Source: Hofstenia miamia
Taxonomy: Eukaryota > Xenacoelomorpha > Acoela
Reading direction: 5' to 3'
DNA length: 64,000 bases
NCBI GenBank assembly: GCA_004352715.1
Contig: SCFE01000116.1
Span: 859,705 to 923,704 of the forward strand
Position 1 is the first letter of the stretch; the number at the start of each line of letters is the position of its first letter. The notes under the pieces were generated by a model that saw only the letters and a program-made list of their open reading frames with translations, had not been told where the DNA came from and did no database searches. A program made the translations under genes and the position numbers. Below, piece after piece: positions 61,771-64,000 of this stretch.

Positions 61771-62289
61771 AGCTCATTGAACAGTCTAATTGATGATCTA
61801 TGCAGAACTCCACCACCTTCACATGGCTATAACCCGCTAACACAGGAGATGATGTCCCCACCACCTGCGCCTGTAAAAGAAAAATGCAAGACTCAACACA
61901 AATGAAGACATCCTATAGTCAGTAATAATGCGATTGTCTTCCCCAACACGAGTGAGGATGACCATGTTTTACAACACTTAAACGATGTTAATTCCCAACC
62001 ACCAACATGTATTTTTTCAAATGCGAGCCCAGCTAGCGAACTACCAAAAAAACTATGGCTAACAATCGAGGACGTTGTTCAGCTGAACACAAGATATGGT
62101 ATCGCGGTAAAGATAAGACTCGACAATGGTTTTTACTACTTTCTACCCTGACGGTATGTCAATGCATTGGGTGAGAACTACAAGACTCTGGTAAATAAAA
62201 AACTTTTTCGCAATGATGACATGGAAATCGCAAATTGTGGCAATAATGTAAATCGTACTGTATTAGAATTTAGTAAAATAAAAATATAG
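61747..62289 (+). pseudogene. Unidentified 180-codon ORF with two in-frame TGA codons
   Basis: From ATG 61747 one frame continues to TAG 62287-62289, interrupted only by TGA at 61903-61905 and 62149-62151. The translation is protein-like throughout: MSVEMLASSSLNSLIDDLCR, TPPPSHGYNPLTQEMMSPPP, then after the first TGA NNAIVFPNTSEDDHVLQHLN and ELPKKLWLTIEDVVQLNTRY with GIAVKIRLDNGFYYFLP, then the second TGA and RYVNALGENYKTLVNKKLF. The segment around TRYG.AV.I.LDN....FLP.RY looks like a small conserved domain, but I cannot name the family. Both TGAs could come from CGA by deamination. Its repeat-like surroundings suggest a mobile-element gene. Confidence 0.5.
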
Positions 62290-62337
62290 TATTGTTTTCT
62301 ACATATTCTTATACATGTATAGTTTATAAAATAATAC

Positions 62338-63337
62338 NNNNNNNNNNNNNNNNNNNNNNNNNNNNNNNNNNNNNNNNNNNNNNNNNNNNNNNNNNNNNNN
62401 NNNNNNNNNNNNNNNNNNNNNNNNNNNNNNNNNNNNNNNNNNNNNNNNNNNNNNNNNNNNNNNNNNNNNNNNNNNNNNNNNNNNNNNNNNNNNNNNNNNN
62501 NNNNNNNNNNNNNNNNNNNNNNNNNNNNNNNNNNNNNNNNNNNNNNNNNNNNNNNNNNNNNNNNNNNNNNNNNNNNNNNNNNNNNNNNNNNNNNNNNNNN
62601 NNNNNNNNNNNNNNNNNNNNNNNNNNNNNNNNNNNNNNNNNNNNNNNNNNNNNNNNNNNNNNNNNNNNNNNNNNNNNNNNNNNNNNNNNNNNNNNNNNNN
62701 NNNNNNNNNNNNNNNNNNNNNNNNNNNNNNNNNNNNNNNNNNNNNNNNNNNNNNNNNNNNNNNNNNNNNNNNNNNNNNNNNNNNNNNNNNNNNNNNNNNN
62801 NNNNNNNNNNNNNNNNNNNNNNNNNNNNNNNNNNNNNNNNNNNNNNNNNNNNNNNNNNNNNNNNNNNNNNNNNNNNNNNNNNNNNNNNNNNNNNNNNNNN
62901 NNNNNNNNNNNNNNNNNNNNNNNNNNNNNNNNNNNNNNNNNNNNNNNNNNNNNNNNNNNNNNNNNNNNNNNNNNNNNNNNNNNNNNNNNNNNNNNNNNNN
63001 NNNNNNNNNNNNNNNNNNNNNNNNNNNNNNNNNNNNNNNNNNNNNNNNNNNNNNNNNNNNNNNNNNNNNNNNNNNNNNNNNNNNNNNNNNNNNNNNNNNN
63101 NNNNNNNNNNNNNNNNNNNNNNNNNNNNNNNNNNNNNNNNNNNNNNNNNNNNNNNNNNNNNNNNNNNNNNNNNNNNNNNNNNNNNNNNNNNNNNNNNNNN
63201 NNNNNNNNNNNNNNNNNNNNNNNNNNNNNNNNNNNNNNNNNNNNNNNNNNNNNNNNNNNNNNNNNNNNNNNNNNNNNNNNNNNNNNNNNNNNNNNNNNNN
63301 NNNNNNNNNNNNNNNNNNNNNNNNNNNNNNNNNNNNN
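62338..63337. other. Assembly gap, 1000 N
   Basis: Default-size gap directly after the broken ORF, so any partner genes of that ORF would be hidden. Confidence 0.98.
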
Positions 63338-63349
63338 TAAACAATTATG

Positions 63350-63512
63350 CAAATGTGGGAAAGTAATACATGTAAAGTAAGTTAATGTGGGAAAGTAATA
63401 AATGTAAAGTAAGTAAGTGTGGGAAAGTAAAACTGGAAAAGTAAGTAAGTAAATGTGGGAAAGTAATACATGTAAAACAAGTTAATGTGGGAAAGTAAAA
63501 CTGGAAAAGTAA
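63350..63512 (+). repeat. GTGGGAAAGTAA minisatellite
   Basis: Five units of roughly 25-40 bp, each beginning GTGGGAAAGTAA and followed by TACATGTAAAGTAAGT- or AACTGGAAAAGTAAGT-type tails. The array begins immediately after the gap and may extend into it. Confidence 0.8.
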
Positions 63513-63573
63513 AAAAAAATGCAAACTAAATTAGGTCACATAAATAATACAAAAACTTGTAAAAGTACATGCA

Positions 63574-63701
63574 TGACGTCAGTGAAACACCCCCGCGAAT
63601 ATCCACGCCGTCTCAGGTCAAAGGCCACCCCTCTCGACCAATCAGCGAAAAGTGGAACAGGCTGGACTCCCCCTCTCGACCAATCAGAAAAAAGTGGAAC
63701 G
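63574..63701. promoter_or_regulatory. CRE plus duplicated CCAAT-box cluster (possible promoter)
   Basis: A perfect TGACGTCA (63574-63581) is followed by two tandem copies of CCCCTCTCGACCAATCAG..AAAGTGGAAC (63628-63657 and 63670-63701), each with a CCAAT box (63638-63642, 63680-63684). The patch is far more GC-rich than its surroundings. CRE and paired CCAAT boxes are typical of animal promoters, but no gene start is visible in the last 300 bp, so this is inference. Confidence 0.4.
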
Positions 63702-64000
63702 GGAAGAACTCATCTTCTACTACTTGCAAATTATCTAGTAAAACTTAATAACAAATGTTTGAATTAAGACACAATAAATCATTAAAAGTGCAACATCTAA
63801 TATAGGTGATAAAAAAATTAATTTTCTGAAAAAACAAAACTAGTTTATGCAAAAACTTGCAATTTCTAATAGTTAAAAAAAATTTAATATACATATGTGG
63901 TAAAACCCACATTTTTAATACAAGACAAATTATAATTTATTCCACAGTTCACTTATAATGATCATATATCACACTATTAAATACTAGCTGCAGACAAAAT
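63702..64000. other. AT-rich end of window
   Basis: Nothing recognised. Confidence 0.4.

Noticed and set aside
61861-61920. 46-bp intron removing the first TGA of the broken ORF
   Set aside because: The GT...AG segment is not a multiple of three and would break the well-preserved downstream frame.

Overview
This is a eukaryotic, almost certainly invertebrate metazoan, nuclear scaffold fragment. It is AT-rich, has genes split by spliceosomal introns, many (TA)n microsatellites and runs of N, and carries animal-type transposons (mariner, Tc1, hAT, Penelope-like, APE-type and R2-type LINEs). I cannot name the species. No bacterial operons, CRISPR arrays or phage genes are visible.

Only two genes are complete. 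On the minus strand at 45545-48362 lies an eight-exon gene for the ER Hsp70 chaperone BiP/GRP78 (HSPA5): 650 residues, a start-codon-only first coding exon, a signal peptide, and the unusual C-terminus HDEF. CCAAT and TGACGTGT motifs sit just upstream. On the plus strand at 52646-58631 lies a four-exon PYROXD1 gene (459 residues), whose third intron (4.4 kb) is full of repeats and assembly duplications. A third gene is represented by one good first exon, 7548-7835 minus, which resembles the N-terminus of PGAP4/TMEM246. The three genes are unrelated in function and form no operon-like unit.

Layout: 1-7.5 kb, a gap, a deleted Tc1 element, small inverted-repeat elements and an end duplication; 7.5-11 kb, the PGAP4-like exon and two terminal-inverted-repeat elements; 12-14.4 kb, a fossil gag-like gene interrupted by a deleted hAT element with an 8-bp target duplication; 15.7-22.3 kb, three LINE fossils, one of them R2-type with a mutated catalytic motif; 22.4-25.5 kb, a non-autonomous element carrying a tRNA-like sequence, then another LINE; 28.5-30.2 kb, a hAT pseudogene with a hAT-type MITE inside it; 32-41.3 kb, LINE and Tc1 scraps, a foldback element, and two closely related mariner copies; 41.8-45 kb, Penelope-like and LINE scraps; 45.5-58.6 kb, HSPA5 and PYROXD1; 59-64 kb, gaps, a broken ORF, a minisatellite and a promoter-like CRE/CCAAT cluster.

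Several duplications directly flank N runs and look like unmerged contig ends, so local structure there should not be trusted. No new multi-gene system is apparent. The most unusual material is the foldback and subterminal-repeat elements, the paired mariners with compensating indels, and the HDEF-ending BiP.
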